A stretch of 64,000 bases of DNA from Armatimonadaceae bacterium. Its GTDB lineage: Bacteria > Armatimonadota > Armatimonadia > Armatimonadales > Armatimonadaceae. Positions 17,822-26,856 of the stretch are shown piece by piece (position 1 is the stretch's first letter; each line of letters starts with the position of its first letter). The stretch covers positions 1-64,000 of the forward strand of contig JAUJOK010000007.1 of NCBI GenBank assembly GCA_030447685.1. Reading direction: 5' to 3'. A program made the position numbers and the translations under genes. The notes below the pieces were generated by a model. That model had not been told where the DNA came from. It saw only the letters and a list, made by a program, of their open reading frames with translations, and made no database searches.

Positions 17822-18565
17822 ATGGGTAAACCTGCTCTCCCGACAACTAAGCGTCTATTCGCTGTGTCCGGCAATCGTTGTGCCTTTCCGCGTTGCCCCG
17901 TCCCGTTGGTTGACGAAGCGTCAGGTAAAGTCACGGGCAAAGTGTGTCACATCAGGGCGAAGCAGCCTGGGGGACCGCGTTTTGATGCTAACCAGACCGA
18001 CGAAGAACGGCACGGATTTGATAATCTGCTGCTGCTATGCCCAATTCATCATGACGTGCTAGATTCTGATGTTGATTCCTACACCGTTGAAAGGCTCTTG
18101 CAGATCAAGTCGGAACATGAAAAGACGCATCCTAATGGGACTGAACCTGATGATGAAGTTGCCAGCTTACTGATTTCTTCCGTTTCATCGTCCCATTTTG
18201 AAGGCTCACTGTTGACAAATAATCAACAGTCGGGCGGCCAGGCAGCTCATTCTATAACGAATTTGGTGCTAAACTCAGACCTTTCTCTGGCTCTTGAGCA
18301 AGATATTCAACTTCGGCGTGACGCGCACGATCTACGCATTTTCGAGAGTGCTGATTCAATCCTTGGGGAAGAGTTTTTATTCGAGGCCCTTTCAAAATTA
18401 TCCTGGGACCATTCTTACAATCGCTCTTTCTCCACAAGTGTCCGTGAATTCTGTTACTTTTTAGAACAAGCGGGTAATCAGTATCTCCATAAAGACCTCG
18501 CTGCTTTGTCATCAGGGATGATCTCTGTTCTTAAACAACTCTCGGATTTCTTGGCTACCCATTGA
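17822..18565 (+). CDS. HNH nuclease-like protein with C-terminal helical domain
   Basis: A 247-residue protein. The first 105 residues form an HNH-type domain: CAFPRCPVPLV, VCHIRAKQPGGPRFD, then HGFDNLLLLCPIHHDVLD, followed by YTVERLLQIKSEHEKTH. The remainder is helical without known motifs. The CHIRA...CPIHH layout differs from the preceding HNH gene, so these are two distinct nucleases rather than a duplication. AT-richer codon use marks it as acquired. The ATG at 17822 is set by the start of conservation. Its 3' neighbour is an insertion sequence. Confidence 0.8.
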   Translation: MGKPALPTTKRLFAVSGNRCAFPRCPVPLVDEASGKVTGKVCHIRAKQPGGPRFDANQTDEERHGFDNLLLLCPIHHDVLDSDVDSYTVERLLQIKSEHEKTHPNGTEPDDEVASLLISSVSSSHFEGSLLTNNQQSGGQAAHSITNLVLNSDLSLALEQDIQLRRDAHDLRIFESADSILGEEFLFEALSKLSWDHSYNRSFSTSVREFCYFLEQAGNQYLHKDLAALSSGMISVLKQLSDFLATH

Positions 18566-18630
18566 CCTATCCCCGGAATGATGGACACCAAGTTAAGCAG
18601 AATCTATCTCTGCAAAACGAGGTGTTTTTC

Positions 18631-18999
18631 ATGTCGGAACCAAGAAGAGCATTTACCGAAGAATTCAAACGCGACGCTGTTCGGCTTGCCGTCGAGCGAG
18701 GCAACGTCAGCGCCGTCGCACGGGAGTTGGGCATCCACGAGAGCGTTCTCAACCGCTGGAAGAGCCGAATCCAACAAGAAGCGGAGCATCCAAGTGCGGG
18801 TACCCGAGCTTTTCCCAGGCAAGGGCAACGCTCGTGACGAGGAGGTGGCCAAGCTCCAGCGGGAAAACGCGCGCCTGAAAGAGGAGAACGCGATCCTAAA
18901 AAGGCAGTGGGTATCTTCACGAGTCGCCCATCGTGAGATACCAATTCTGTGCAGCAGCACGCGGGGCAGTTTCCGGTACGGGCGCTTTGTCGAGCCGTG
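18631..18999 (+). pseudogene. IS3 orfA, frameshifted
   Basis: The helix-turn-helix part of an IS3 transposase: MSEPRRAFTEEFKRDAVRLA, then VSAVARELGIHESVLNRWK. Near 18785 the frame changes and the leucine-zipper segment EVAKLQRENARLKEENAILK continues in the next frame. IS3 elements use programmed frameshifting between orfA and orfB, but a shift inside orfA itself is not part of that mechanism, so this copy is probably dead. Confidence 0.85.
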
Positions 19000-19807
19000 A
19001 AAGTCACCCGCAGCGGCTACTATGCCTGGCAAAAGCGAAGGCCCAGCGAACGGCAGAAGCAGGATGAGACGCTTCTGAAGCGGATCCGCCATTTCTTCGA
19101 GCGCAGCCAGGGCACGTATGGCAGCCTGCGGATTGTGCGCGACTTGAGAGACGAAGGCTTTCGCTGCGGCAAGCAGCGCGTGGCAAGACTGATGCGCCAG
19201 GTCGGACTACGAGCGGTGGCTGCTCCCCGATTTCGGGTGACCACAGACTCAAAGCACGCGTTGCCGGTGGCGGATAATCTGCTGCATCAGGACTTTGGTG
19301 CGCCAGAGGCGAACGTCAAGTGGGCCGGTGACATCACCTATCTGTGGACAGGTGAAGGCTGGTTGTATCTTGCGGTGGTGCTGGACCTGTTTTCTCGCCG
19401 CATTGTCGGCTGGTCAATGCGACCGAGTCTGGAGAAAACGCTGGTCTTAAATGCCCTGCAAGCCGCTCTTTGTCAGCGCCGCCCGGAGGCGAGGCTGGTG
19501 CATCACAGCGACCGGGGCAGCCAGTATGCCAGTGGTGACTTTCAGGCGATGCTGAGGGAACAGGGTATCCGGTGCAGCATGAGTGGCAAGGGTAACTGCT
19601 GGGACAATGCACCCGTCGAGTTTCTTTGGAACGCTAAAACAGGAGTTGGTGAATCGTTGCCGCTTCACGACGCGGGAGGTGGCGCGGCAGGAGATATTCG
19701 AATACATCGAAGTCTGGTACAATCGGCAGCGGCGTCATTCGAGCTTGGGGTACGTCAGCCCGGCTGAGTTCGAGCGACAGGCGCTGCAAACGTCGGCCTC
19801 TGCTTAA
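18949..19807 (+). pseudogene. IS3 orfB transposase, frameshifted near its end
   Basis: DDE integrase-type transposase. The N-terminal helical domain has SGYYAWQKRRPSERQ and GTYGSLRIVRDLRDEG. The catalytic residues are Asp in WAGDITYLW, Asp in HHSDRGSQYAS and Glu just after DNAPVE. About 19620, immediately after the catalytic Glu, one base is lost or gained; the rest (FFGTLKQELVNRC, YNRQRRHSSLGYVSPAEFE) continues in another frame. Confidence 0.88.
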
Positions 19808-19818
19808 CTGGCTGTCCA

Positions 19819-20047
19819 TCAAAAACGGGTAAGGTTACATTTCTTCTGGTACCCTCGAGATCAAACGGTCGAGGACAGAAGGTATTGCCTGTATCCCGAC
19901 TTGTGTATAGACCGGGCGGTCGGTGTAAGTCATGAGCAGATGGACAGGTATGAGAAATACGGTAACGAACTTGACGTCTTGCTGAAGGATGTTCGAAAGG
20001 CTTACCGTTCTTACCGGAAGGGCATCAAGGATACTCTAATCATTTGA
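19819..20047 (+). pseudogene. C-terminal fragment of an unknown gene beside the IS3 element
   Basis: An open frame runs straight out of the right end of the IS3 element to a TGA at 20045-20047, giving about 75 residues with YCLYPDLCIDRAVGVSH, EKYGNELDVLL and a basic C-terminal helix RKAYRSYRKGIKD. It has no start of its own and AT-rich codon use, so it is probably the tail of a gene truncated by the insertion or by a deletion at its edge. I do not recognise the family. Confidence 0.5.
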
Positions 20048-20615
20048 AGATGCGGAAAACGGCAGTAATAAGAGCCTCCCTCCTCAGGGAATACTCTTTT
20101 CATCGACAGGGAAAAGCGGTAGAAGGTATGATGAGACTACCGGAGCAGAGCAAGATTCAATAATGGCTTTGTATAGGTGGGTCAGTGGCTATGAGGAAGA
20201 AAAATTCCGGAGAAGCTCGCTGAACAAGTTTTATTCGCGAGCGATAGAATTTGTTGTTGTTGCCGCATTGCGGGTAGGCCAGTTCAAATAGCGCATATTG
20301 ACGATGACCCCTCCAATAACGCCTTTGACAACCTCGCTGTCCTATGCTTAGAGCATCATGATGAGGCCCATCGTAAAAACAAATTAACACGTAATCTTAC
20401 GCCTGGGTTATTGCGGCTCTACAATCAGACTTGGCGCGACGCAGTTAAGGGGCGTTTGCTACCAGAAAAGAAGTTCGCGATCTGCGCGAGTACCAGCAGG
20501 AGGTAATGCTCGAAATAAGCCTTGTCTGCCAGCAATGGGTAACTACTTTCCGATCACACTCGGAAGGCCCCACGGTATATCTTCTTGATAAAGAGAAGCG
20601 AACTCTATCCTACTT

Positions 20616-22745
20616 TCACCACCGTACACTTTTTCTGCGGCTGTTTTGAGCGACTACCTGTAGCGTGACGGGTACGGGCCAGTCCTTGTTGAGGCAATGC
20701 TCGATCCAGAGTAAGCCGATCTGAAACAGGCTCAAATCACAGCGGTGGCCACGATGCACCAACGGAAGCCAGCCTCTTCGGACAACGCGCGCTCCCAGGC
20801 ATACCATCCACAGATACGCCAGACACGTAGCCAGCAGCAAGCCAGCATGGGGTCGCTTAGATGACTGTGACACACATAAAAGCCCCGGTGAACTGCCCCC
20901 TTCTTATACTCCAACAAGCGCCTTGGTCTCGACCGTATTTTTGGCCTCTTCGGCAGCCGTCCAGAAGGCGGCGAACTCGGCAGGTGGCTTATATCCCAGG
21001 CTGGAATGCAGACGCTCCTGGTTGTAATATCTGCGCCACAGGCCCAGTCGCACCTGCGCCTCCAAAAATGGATACCTCCCCGTCCAGGAACTCGTCGCGA
21101 AGCCGGGAGATGAAGCTCTCGTTCTGCCACGGCTTGCTCGATATAGCTGATGCCCCGGCGAAGCACAACGTGCCATCGACCCTGACCGTTGTCCAGAAAG
21201 CCCCCGGCCTTCCCCGTTGCCGTATCAGATTCTCCAAACCGAGCAGGCACGCTCGCTCTTGAACGAGCGGCCCACCTCGATACAGTGATTCGCGCGTGAA
21301 CTCATCCGTTACGCACAGAATCCGCAACTTCGTTCCATTAATCTGCAAAGTCCAGGCACCAGACCGCATTGGGTGCATCCGCCGTCACGGCACGCGGTGG
21401 CGACACTGTCGCTTGCGACTTCGTCGCGCTGGCACCGAGGCCCCTCACGCTGCCACAGGCGATAATGCGCTTGTGATTGACCAGCACCACGACACAACGC
21501 CTTGTGCGCCATGCGATACCCAGCCGACGCCTTTTCCTGGCAAACTCCCTCAGGCGCTCCACCAGAGCGGTCTCATCTGCTCCGGCGCCGCCCGATAGCG
21601 CGCCGTCGAACGAGATAGACCCACGAAGCCAGGCAAGGCGCTGGGATCCCCTCTGGACCAGATGCCCGACATTCTGGGGAGGCCACCTCTTTGGCAATCC
21701 ACTTCCAGATCCCCGCTCTGTCTTGAGCCGGGCGTTTTCCTTTTTCCAGCTCTTTGAGCCGCTATAGCCGAACTTCTTGCGCCAGGAGAGACACCATTCA
21801 GGGACAAATCTCGATGATCGGCGGCTTCTCGCCCTTGCCGGCTTCCTGCACACGATCTGCTCATCCGGGTGTTCATCTGGTCCCTCCCGTTTTTCACGGG
21901 CCGGGGCCAAGGCTCCCTGGATTACATCAAGGGGCGCAGACCACCGGCTCTTCTGGTCTGAGAAGAACGTCTCGATAGAAAAGCGCTTTCGATAAAAGAA
22001 ACAGGCTTCCCTCCAAAGTTCCAGAGATTGCCAAGGTATAGCGGGCTGTCGTAGCGCAGGTTCCATAATGCGATCACCAGCACAGGACCAACCTTGCCCC
22101 GTGAACAAGACAGATTTCCACTGTGTCGCCCGGCTCTATAGGAAGCTCGGGAGAGGGAAAAGACTTCCCCCTGCTCACACACCAGGGTGTTCTTGCTGAT
22201 GCGGCAGACAAAGGACCAGCCCAGGCGCTGCAATGCCAGCAGATCGGGCCACTCGCCGTCGCCCAGAAAAAACCGGGCGCTCCGGCCACTTGCCGTACCA
22301 AGTGCTCGTGCATCTGCTCGCTCAGGTGTCCCTTCTTGCCCCGGACAACACTCCAGGCCAGAGGCAGCGCGCGCTTCTTGTAGAGCACACTGATGACCAG
22401 AGCCTGGCAGGTGCGGCCAATGGGACTGCCGTCGATGACCAGCACCAGAGGCCCCGGAGGCAGGCTGGCAAGCAGAACCTGGAGATATGGCAGAAAGTAC
22501 ATCTCTGTGCTGATGTGCTCGTTCATCAGCCAGCGACTGTAGCGCTTGATGCGGCTTTCACGAGTGCTGTTGCTGGGCACTTTGCTGGCAATAGCGGGCA
22601 GGCTGCTTCTCTTGCTGCCGACGATGCCGCTGACCAGATGCGCCAGCGTTTGAAGATGCCGCGCATGATTTCCTTTGGGTTCCTTGGGACAGAGTTGTTT
22701 GAGAGCCGTGTGTATGGCACAATAGCGTCTGAGGTTGTCGCTCAT
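20616..22745 (-). pseudogene. IS4 transposase gene, interrupted
   Basis: The 5' part (22745 down to 21944) encodes MSDNLRRYCAIHTALKQ, the first catalytic Asp in LVIDGSPIGR, GKKGHLSEQMHE, and the YREK signature in YRKRFSIETFFSDQK. The 3' part resumes at 20888 with RGFYVCHSHLSDPM and ends in the C-terminal membrane-like helix segment and VPVTLQV. Frame changes near 22200 and 22020 show additional damage. Joining across the IS3 copy and removing one CCGG gives a continuous DQKSRGFYV, as in intact family members. Confidence 0.85.
20889..21943 (-). mobile_element. Second IS3-family element, inserted in the IS4 element
   Basis: A 1055-base element with imperfect terminal repeats starting TGAACTGCC (20889) and TGGTCTGCG (21943, minus strand). 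A 4-base duplication CCGG flanks it (20885-20888 and 21944-21947). Inside are broken orfA (EKPPIIEIC, KKENARLK) and orfB (KRRRLGIAWRTRR, NAVWCLDFAD, TDEFTRESL, YYNQERLHSSLGY) remains in several frames. Unrelated at sequence level to the IS3 copy at 18582. Confidence 0.9.
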
Positions 22746-23332
22746 AGGGTACTCCTGGTCTGTGGTAGGAACCAGGGTACCCGAGAGCGGCAACCGTTTC
22801 AACGACAAGTTAGTGTCACCTCAAAAAGTGTACGGTAGTGAAATCCTACGATGCAGATAACTGTAAGTTTCCCCTTTCAGACGAGACATGGCAAAGGCTT
22901 CGTCCATTGGCTGACGAACATTTGAAACCGACAGTAAAGAAGCTTGAGCGGATTTTGTCGCTTCACGCCCAAGTTATTCCGGTACATTTGAAAACGTCAA
23001 TGTTACGGAGTCTCCGTTGGCTGGAAGATTTCCCAAACATATATGCGTATATACTTATGGTTGGCCCGTTGATTAAAGGACTTCGCGGAGATGATGCGGA
23101 TGACGATGTGGATGTAAGCATCAGCTTTGAGGGAGTCTTTCAGGCGTTAAAAATACTTGACGATGAAGCGTGCAAGGTCAGAGCATCAACTGCAGTAGAA
23201 TAAATCAGAACCATCGGTAGCGTTTCCCGCTCGCCATGAGAGGCCCGCAGGAGGCCAGAACTCCACCATTGGTCGCCTATCTTACTTGGGGCGGCACGGA
23301 GGCAAAAAGCACATGGGTAGCAGGGGCGTGAT

Positions 23333-23367
23333 AAAGAGCGTGTCCGGTGGGGCAGGCTCTTTTTTGT
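23333..23367 (+). terminator. Hairpin with T-tract, copy 1 of a 35-base repeat
   Basis: Arms AAAGAGC (23333-23339) and GCTCTTT (23356-23362) with a T6 tract. Identical over 35 bases to 24200-24234. Confidence 0.75.
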
Positions 23368-23427
23368 TGGCCGCAGGAATCCGCCTGACCCCGCCAGTCC
23401 ATGCCGCGCCGGATGTATAATGGGTAC

Positions 23428-23511
23428 ATGGTACACATCTATCGCCAAAAGGCGCATCCGGGCGGGGAGAAGCCGAAGGGCAGGCCGAAAAAGCAGCAGG
23501 ACGCGAATTAG
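23428..23511 (+). CDS. Very small basic ORF with leaderless-type promoter
   Basis: A 27-residue frame (MVHIYRQKAHPGG, then Lys/Arg-rich) begins exactly 6 bases after a TATAAT at 23416-23421, the same spacing as at three other starts in this window. It has no ribosome-binding site. It may be a real leaderless peptide or the truncated 5' end of a longer gene. It lies 7 bases upstream of the toxin-like gene. Confidence 0.35.
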   Translation: MVHIYRQKAHPGGEKPKGRPKKQQDAN

Positions 23512-23518
23512 ACAGAGT

Positions 23519-23830
23519 ATGGAGACGCCGCGAAATACTTGGGGCTTTCGTTCATCAAATGCTTTGGATGACCATTTTCTATTCCACCAAGAGGAGTGCG
23601 GTTTCGCTACCGTAGACGAATACGGCGCGGCGGCTCAGGCTTTCCTGAAGGCGGATAAGACTGACGACATAGACGAATGCACCCGAAGTAATGGGCAGAC
23701 AGTACGGTATCATAAAGTGACGCAGGAGTTTGGCGTACTTTCTCCCAGCGGCTATATCGTAACGTACTTCACTCTGAACGCCGCAAAAGCTGTGAACGCG
23801 GCCTACTACCGAAGGCAATGTCAAAAATGA
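23519..23830 (+). CDS. Toxin-domain-like small protein
   Basis: A 103-residue protein with the order DHFLFHQEECGF, EYGAAAQAFLKAD, GQTVRYHKVTQEFGVLSPSGYIVTYF. A leading HFxxH, a middle EY..A..FL helix and a late YD/YH..T.EFGV.SPDGYI.TY strand pair are what I recall from small RNase-like toxin modules at the ends of polymorphic toxins (BECR-type folds); this is pattern recall, not a proven homology. The stop overlaps the next start as ATGA. AT-rich. The start at 23519 lacks a clear ribosome-binding site, so it may be a released module. Confidence 0.55.
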   Translation: METPRNTWGFRSSNALDDHFLFHQEECGFATVDEYGAAAQAFLKADKTDDIDECTRSNGQTVRYHKVTQEFGVLSPSGYIVTYFTLNAAKAVNAAYYRRQCQK

Positions 23831-24162
23831 AAGAGAAAAACATCTGCCCGGTGTGCTTCTATGACGGCTTAGAAGTCCCTCCGACGATGGCGAAATCTGC
23901 CCTTCCTGTGGCACGGAATACGGATACCTCATAGCGTTTTCCAATGAGGAACTGTTACTCCGGTGGCTCGCTTCAGGTGCGGGAGTGGTGGAGCAAGTCA
24001 ACGCCGCCGCCTGCGGGCTGGAACCCAGTAGGTCAACTCTTGCGGGCAGGGTATACATTGCAGCCTATACCTGCGGCCCCTCTATCCCCCAAGGTAGCCG
24101 CAGGTGCACAAGGGCAAATGAAAATCGTCGAACACATCTTCAGGACTGAAAAGGAGCATTGA
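23827..24162 (+). pseudogene. CPCC-type cysteine-rich protein, frameshifted; possible immunity partner
   Basis: Starts MKEKNICPVCFYDGLEVPP, continues after a frameshift near 23890 with GEICPSCGTEYGYL and EELLLRWLASG, and after another near 23985 with WWSKSTPPPAGWNPVGQLL to a stop at 24162. Two CPxC knuckles plus the WWS...PP.GWNP..QL end are the hallmarks of CPCC-type small proteins. Overlap with the toxin-like gene by ATGA suggests a toxin and antidote pair in which the second gene is now broken, unless the indels are sequence errors. Confidence 0.6.
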
Positions 24163-24199
24163 CAGACGCCCTTGAGCAGTAGCCGGTGAACTGTAACAA

Positions 24200-24234
24200 A
24201 AAGAGCGTGTCCGGTGGGGCAGGCTCTTTTTTGT
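24200..24234 (+). terminator. Hairpin with T-tract, copy 2 of a 35-base repeat
   Basis: Same 35 bases as 23333-23367, 867 bases downstream. It ends the toxin-like unit and stands between it and the converging serine hydrolase gene. Confidence 0.75.
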
Positions 24235-24261
24235 CGGAGGAATGAACGGGGGTAATTATCT

Positions 24262-25383
24262 TTAGCAGAGCGCGGCGGCGAGGGCGTTGAGAAATTTACG
24301 GCGGACGGTGAGCCATTTCGCGCCGTTGGGGTCGGTGAGGACGCGGTTCGTAAGCAGGGCGACGGTAAGATCGTATTCCGGGTCGAGCGTCAGGACAGTG
24401 CCGGTGAAGCCGGAGTGGCCGACAGCGCGAGGCGACAGCAGATCACCGGCGGGGCACAGGCCGTTGCCCTGCGCGAAAAACAGAAAGGTATGCGCCCCGA
24501 TCTCCGGCTTAACCTGGCTGGCGAGGATGCGCGCCCTTGTCGGTGCGCCGAAGAGTGGCTGCTTGCTCGGAGCCGCTTTTGTCGCGCCCTGCCGCAGGGC
24601 CTCCCCGAACGCGGCCACATCGCGGGCCGTGCCGAACAGCCCCGCGTTGCCCGACACTCCCCCGATACTGCGCGCGTTGCCGTCGTGCACGACGCCGGTA
24701 AGGGCGGCTTCCGCCTCTTCATTTTCCGTGGTCTTCTCGGCGGAACGAGTCGGGGCAATGCGCTCGCGCCAATCGTCCGGGGGGCGATAGCTTGTGTTTT
24801 GCAGGCCCAGCGGAAGAAAGACATTCTCGCGGGCGAAAGCATCGAGACTCTGACCCGAAATCTCCTGCACGATGCGGCCCAGCAGGATAAAGTTAAGGCA
24901 GGAGTATTCGTACTTCGTTCCCGCCGGGGCCGACGGAAGCCGCAGGATCGCCGCGACGGCGGCATCCAGACCGTGCCCCTTCTCGTACAGCGCGGCCCAG
25001 GCGGGGAGGCCGGAGGTGTGGGTGAGCAGATGCTGAACGGTAACGGCGGGAAGATGCGACGCCGAATCGCCGAGAAGGGAAGGAAGCGTCGCAGTCAGGG
25101 TCAGTCGGCCCTGCTCCACCAGCGTCAGCACGGACGATGCCGTCGCCATGGGCTTGGTGATCGAGGCCAGGTCGTAAACCGTGTCCGTCGTGACGGGCCT
25201 GACCCCATCGGTCGTGCCCAGCGCCTCGTGCACGAACACCTGCCCCCGGCGCAGGGCGCAGAGCACGGCTCCGGGCATCGCGCCCGCGTCGATGCCTTCC
25301 CGGAGTATGTCCAGCGCACGCGCCAGACGCTCCGGGGCGACATTGACCTCCTCCGGGTTAATCGGCTCGCTGTGCCGCAGCAA
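24262..25383 (-). CDS. Serine hydrolase, class C beta-lactamase/esterase family
   Basis: A 373-residue penicillin-binding-protein-like hydrolase. The SxxK nucleophile motif is SITK (about residue 74), the second motif is YSCLN with Tyr, and the third is GHSGFTGT. HLLTHTSGLP and YEYSCLNFILLGRIVQ are family blocks. No signal peptide is seen. The start is a TTG with GGAGGAGG 4 bases before it and overlaps the upstream GHL10 gene by 26 bases, so the two are translated together; both could act on peptidoglycan or a cell-surface glycan. Substrate unknown. Confidence 0.88.
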   Translation of the reverse strand: MLRHSEPINPEEVNVAPERLARALDILREGIDAGAMPGAVLCALRRGQVFVHEALGTTDGVRPVTTDTVYDLASITKPMATASSVLTLVEQGRLTLTATLPSLLGDSASHLPAVTVQHLLTHTSGLPAWAALYEKGHGLDAAVAAILRLPSAPAGTKYEYSCLNFILLGRIVQEISGQSLDAFARENVFLPLGLQNTSYRPPDDWRERIAPTRSAEKTTENEEAEAALTGVVHDGNARSIGGVSGNAGLFGTARDVAAFGEALRQGATKAAPSKQPLFGAPTRARILASQVKPEIGAHTFLFFAQGNGLCPAGDLLSPRAVGHSGFTGTVLTLDPEYDLTVALLTNRVLTDPNGAKWLTVRRKFLNALAAALC

Positions 25384-26719
25384 TCGGCCTCCTCCAGTTC
25401 GGCGCGGCCACCACCCGGTTCGGGAAAAGCGCGGCGCTTACCGCCGCCAGATAGGCCTCCGTGCTGCCGCCGCGCGTCATGCCGTCATACGAGAAGAAGT
25501 TCAGGCCCGCCGCGCCGATGCCCCGGTACGCCTTTGCTTTGGCGATGGCCGACGATGCGGGCATCTGCCACGCGCCGACCCCGGCGATGATCGGCTTGCC
25601 GCCCGCCGCCGCGACGGCGGCGCGAATCTGCTGCGCCACAAGCTGGGTCGAGCGGTTATAGGTCATCGGGCAGGCGGCGTCCAGCGAGCCGTCGCGCAGC
25701 CAGTCGCGCCAGGATTGACCCTTACTGCGCGTCGCCACGTTGTAGTCCGGGAAGACGGCGGCGGAGACGATGATGCCGGGCCGCATCCGGTGCGATTCCA
25801 CGGAGATGGAGCGGACGGTTTCGGCGACCAGGCTCTGTCGCCACGCGCGCCAGTGGCCGGGAAACGAGTAGTGCCAGGCAAGGCGGTTGCGGGCGCGCTT
25901 GGCGTCGATCTGGGCGACCTGATGGGGTGTCAGCGCGGGCAGCATATGCTCCCGGAAGCGGCTCAGGGAGTAGTCTGAAAAGGAAAAGTCCTCGGACGGG
26001 AAGCGCACGTAATCGAAGTGGATGCCGTCCACCGGGTAGCGGGAAACCAGATCGAGGAAGACGTTTCGCGTGTGCTCGCGCGCGCCGGGCACGGCGGGAT
26101 CGAGAAAAGCGCCTTCACAGTCACCGCGCTGTGTCCACGCGGTTCGCCCCTGCTTGTCCTGCACCAGCCATTCGGGATGCCGGTTAACGATGTGCAGGGA
26201 GGAGTAGGGACGCCGTTTCTGGTGCCAGACGAAAAAGGTGTTCATCCACGCATGCACCTGAAGCCCGGCCCGGTGCCCCTCTTCAATAGCGACGGCGAGC
26301 GGATCGAAATCGAGCGGCTGGCGCGACAACTGCTCCGAGCGCGGCTCAAATCGGGAGTGGTAAAAGGCATCGCCGCGCCCGCGCACCTGGACGAACAGCG
26401 TGTTGAAGCGATACTTCTTCGCCAGCGCCACCGCATTCTTGATTCGCTGCGGCGAAGTCATGGTGTCGCGCACGATCCACATGGCGCGCACCTCTCCGGT
26501 GGGGACAGAGCGTGCCACGGGCACCAGCGTGGGGGATGAGGACGGAACCTTGAGTGTGAGATCGAGAGTTTTTGACGGCGCGCCATTCGGAGCGGGGGAC
26601 GCGGGGTAGGGGACGATCTTATTCTGACCGTGCGCTGCCAGCAGCGGCACCGCGGCGCCACCGACCATCAGCGCGCCCAGAGCAGCAGCAGCCCCAAGGG
26701 CCGCGATACGATTACGCAT
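25358..26719 (-). CDS. Exported GHL10 (DUF187) glycoside-hydrolase-like protein
   Basis: A 453-residue secreted protein with an Ala-rich signal peptide, a short linker and a TIM-barrel of the GHL10 type. Marks are EVRAMWIVRDTM at the start, FNTLFVQVRGRGDAFY, GLQVHAWMNTFF, FLDPAVPGAR, PVDGIHFDYVRFP (likely acidic active-site residues) and DAACPMTYNRS near the end. AGGAGG lies 8 bases before the ATG at 26719. It probably cleaves a cell-wall or extracellular glycan. Overlaps the following serine hydrolase gene. Confidence 0.88.
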   Translation of the reverse strand: MRNRIAALGAAAALGALMVGGAAVPLLAAHGQNKIVPYPASPAPNGAPSKTLDLTLKVPSSSPTLVPVARSVPTGEVRAMWIVRDTMTSPQRIKNAVALAKKYRFNTLFVQVRGRGDAFYHSRFEPRSEQLSRQPLDFDPLAVAIEEGHRAGLQVHAWMNTFFVWHQKRRPYSSLHIVNRHPEWLVQDKQGRTAWTQRGDCEGAFLDPAVPGAREHTRNVFLDLVSRYPVDGIHFDYVRFPSEDFSFSDYSLSRFREHMLPALTPHQVAQIDAKRARNRLAWHYSFPGHWRAWRQSLVAETVRSISVESHRMRPGIIVSAAVFPDYNVATRSKGQSWRDWLRDGSLDAACPMTYNRSTQLVAQQIRAAVAAAGGKPIIAGVGAWQMPASSAIAKAKAYRGIGAAGLNFFSYDGMTRGGSTEAYLAAVSAALFPNRVVAAPNWRRPIAAAQRAD

Positions 26720-26856
26720 GCACACATCCTCCTTGCCCGGCCATTGTAGCCGAGGTGCGCGCGCTGTGTCAAGGAAGCCATGCCTTTCAACTGCGGCGCG
26801 CCCAGGCGGTCTTTCCGCTCCGGTCACGCGGTACAATAGGTCCGGGAGACCCGTTT

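Larger units (their letters stand above)
18582..19818 (+). mobile_element. IS3-family insertion sequence, inactive
   Basis: A 1237-base element. Imperfect 20-base terminal inverted repeats lie at 18582-18601 and 19799-19818 (TGGACA at the tips, AGTTAAGCAGA inside). It carries orfA and orfB in the usual overlapping layout, both frameshifted. No target duplication is visible (TGA against TCA), so one flank has probably been deleted or rearranged after insertion. Confidence 0.9.
20614..22842 (-). mobile_element. IS4-family insertion sequence, split by an IS3 element
   Basis: Terminal inverted repeats match at 19 of 20 positions (20615-20634 and 22823-22842). A direct repeat ATCCTAC flanks the element at 20607-20613 and 22843-22849. 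Without the IS3 insert and its duplicated CCGG it is about 1170 bases. It lies inside the HNH gene. Confidence 0.9.
20163..23203 (+). pseudogene. HNH nuclease gene disrupted by nested insertion sequences
   Basis: Two gene halves flank an IS4 element. The 5' half (to 20613) encodes RPVQIAHIDDDPSNN and DNLAVLCLEHHDEAH, an HNH core, then a helical region; one A is missing in the run near 20467. The 3' half (22850-23203) continues with FPLSDETWQRLRPLADEH to the stop. Removing the element plus one 7-base duplication restores LSY-DADN in frame. The 5' end is uncertain: an ATG at 20163 is in another frame and the start of the HNH core shows further damage. A third, distinct HNH gene in the island. 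Confidence 0.8.

Noticed and set aside
23333-24234. The 35-base repeats as ends of an insertion sequence
   Set aside because: They are direct repeats with internal hairpins, there is no transposase between them, and they look like terminators.
24415-25590. Long plus-strand open frame opposite the serine hydrolase (about 390 codons)
   Set aside because: It mirrors the coding strand of a clear serine hydrolase and GHL10 gene, has no motif and no ribosome-binding site; high GC makes antisense frames stay open.
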